NCBI RefSeq assembly: GCF_900109365.1
Contig: NZ_FNZR01000009.1
Span: 206,596 to 270,595 of the forward strand
Reading direction: 5' to 3'
DNA: 64,000 bases
Origin: Parapedobacter koreensis
GTDB taxonomy: Bacteria > Bacteroidota > Bacteroidia > Sphingobacteriales > Sphingobacteriaceae
The translations under genes were made by a program, and so were the position numbers. The first letter of the stretch is position 1. Each line of letters opens with the position of its first letter. The notes beneath the pieces were generated by a model, which did not search any database, was not told the DNA's origin, and worked only from the letters and a program-made list of their open reading frames with translations. Shown here in pieces: positions 63,950 to 64,000 of this stretch.

Positions 63950-64000
63950 ATCCGGCGCCGACCTACTCTCACGCCTGTTACGGCAATACCATCGGCTCTG
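63950..64000 (-). rRNA. rrf: 5S ribosomal RNA, 3' part (cut by window end)
   Basis: The minus strand reads CAGAGCCGATGGTATTG..., then GAGAGTAGGTCGGCGCCGG, the 3' third of a Bacteroidota 5S rRNA. The 5' part and the 23S/16S genes lie beyond the window. A terminator follows 9 nt later, so this is the end of an rRNA operon transcribed on the minus strand. Confidence 0.9.

Noticed and set aside
63772..63972. N-terminal extension of the sheath frame into the 5S rRNA
   Set aside because: It opens only with GTG, crosses the rRNA terminator and has no sheath homology; the ATG at 63771 matches family N-termini.
1..64000. CRISPR arrays, insertion sequences, tRNA genes
   Set aside because: No regularly spaced direct repeats, transposase motifs or cloverleaf signatures were seen on reading the intergenic regions.

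Overview
The window looks like a chromosome segment of a Bacteroidota bacterium, most likely family Sphingobacteriaceae (Parapedobacter/Olivibacter-like; the family is my inference, not a database result). The evidence is a SusC/SusD pair, many lipoproteins with Bacteroidota-type lipoboxes, a BlaI/M56-TonB pair, BshA (bacillithiol synthesis), an NAD-epimerase type threonine dehydrogenase, and many upstream regions carrying the Bacteroidota -7 promoter box TAnnTTTG. Most genes lack a clear Shine-Dalgarno sequence. In several cases the -7 box fixes the true start codon by ruling out a longer reading frame.

Layout. 1-5402 (+): end of accC, tatC, rpiB, an M28 peptidase, a DUF819 membrane protein. 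5430-7493 (-): an M56 sensor peptidase with a TonB tail and its BlaI-type repressor, behind a promoter that contains an apparent operator. 7674-13355 (+): bshA, pyrH, frr, a membrane Zn-peptidase, ffh and an orphan secreted protein. 13374-20272 (-): an accessory locus that reads as a chaperone-usher-like surface fibre system (mini-pilin-like protein, AraC regulator, pilin-like subunit, PapD-like chaperone, two-domain tip protein, usher-like outer-membrane protein). 20362-23166 (+): nuoA, nuoB, purK, purE. 23199-31203: a small glycan-uptake locus with susC, susD, a Tat-exported Gfo/Idh/MocA oxidoreductase and a divergent Tat/lipoprotein sugar isomerase-epimerase. 31205-37746: an RND efflux operon (adaptor, pump, TolC) with a divergent AraC regulator. 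37763-43915: aldose epimerase, then a lipoprotein, a multi-TM protein, a NarL-type kinase/regulator pair, a Crp-like protein that stops inside its DNA-binding region, and a second histidine kinase. 44114-49890: hflX, lipB, S41 protease, metallo-hydrolase, serine dehydratase. 49993-57553: GHL10-type and GH3 hydrolases, a TetR regulator, pncA, a DUF1080 lipoprotein, an LA_2272-type repeat protein and asd. 57749-61659 (+): lamin-tail secreted protein, threonine dehydrogenase-like epimerase, YebC, and a small protein with three GFKPRFK repeats. 61676-64000 (-): a membrane protein, a contractile tail-sheath protein with no other injection-system genes beside it, and the 3' end of a 5S rRNA with its terminator.

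The best candidates for something undescribed are the chaperone-usher-like locus (13374-20272), with its intercistronic hairpin and mini-pilin, and the orphan sheath gene beside the rRNA operon. Smaller leads are the BlaI operator with evenly spaced half-sites, the two probable leaderless genes, and the FKPRF-type motif shared between a small protein and the NuoA tail. No CRISPR array, insertion sequence or tRNA gene was seen.
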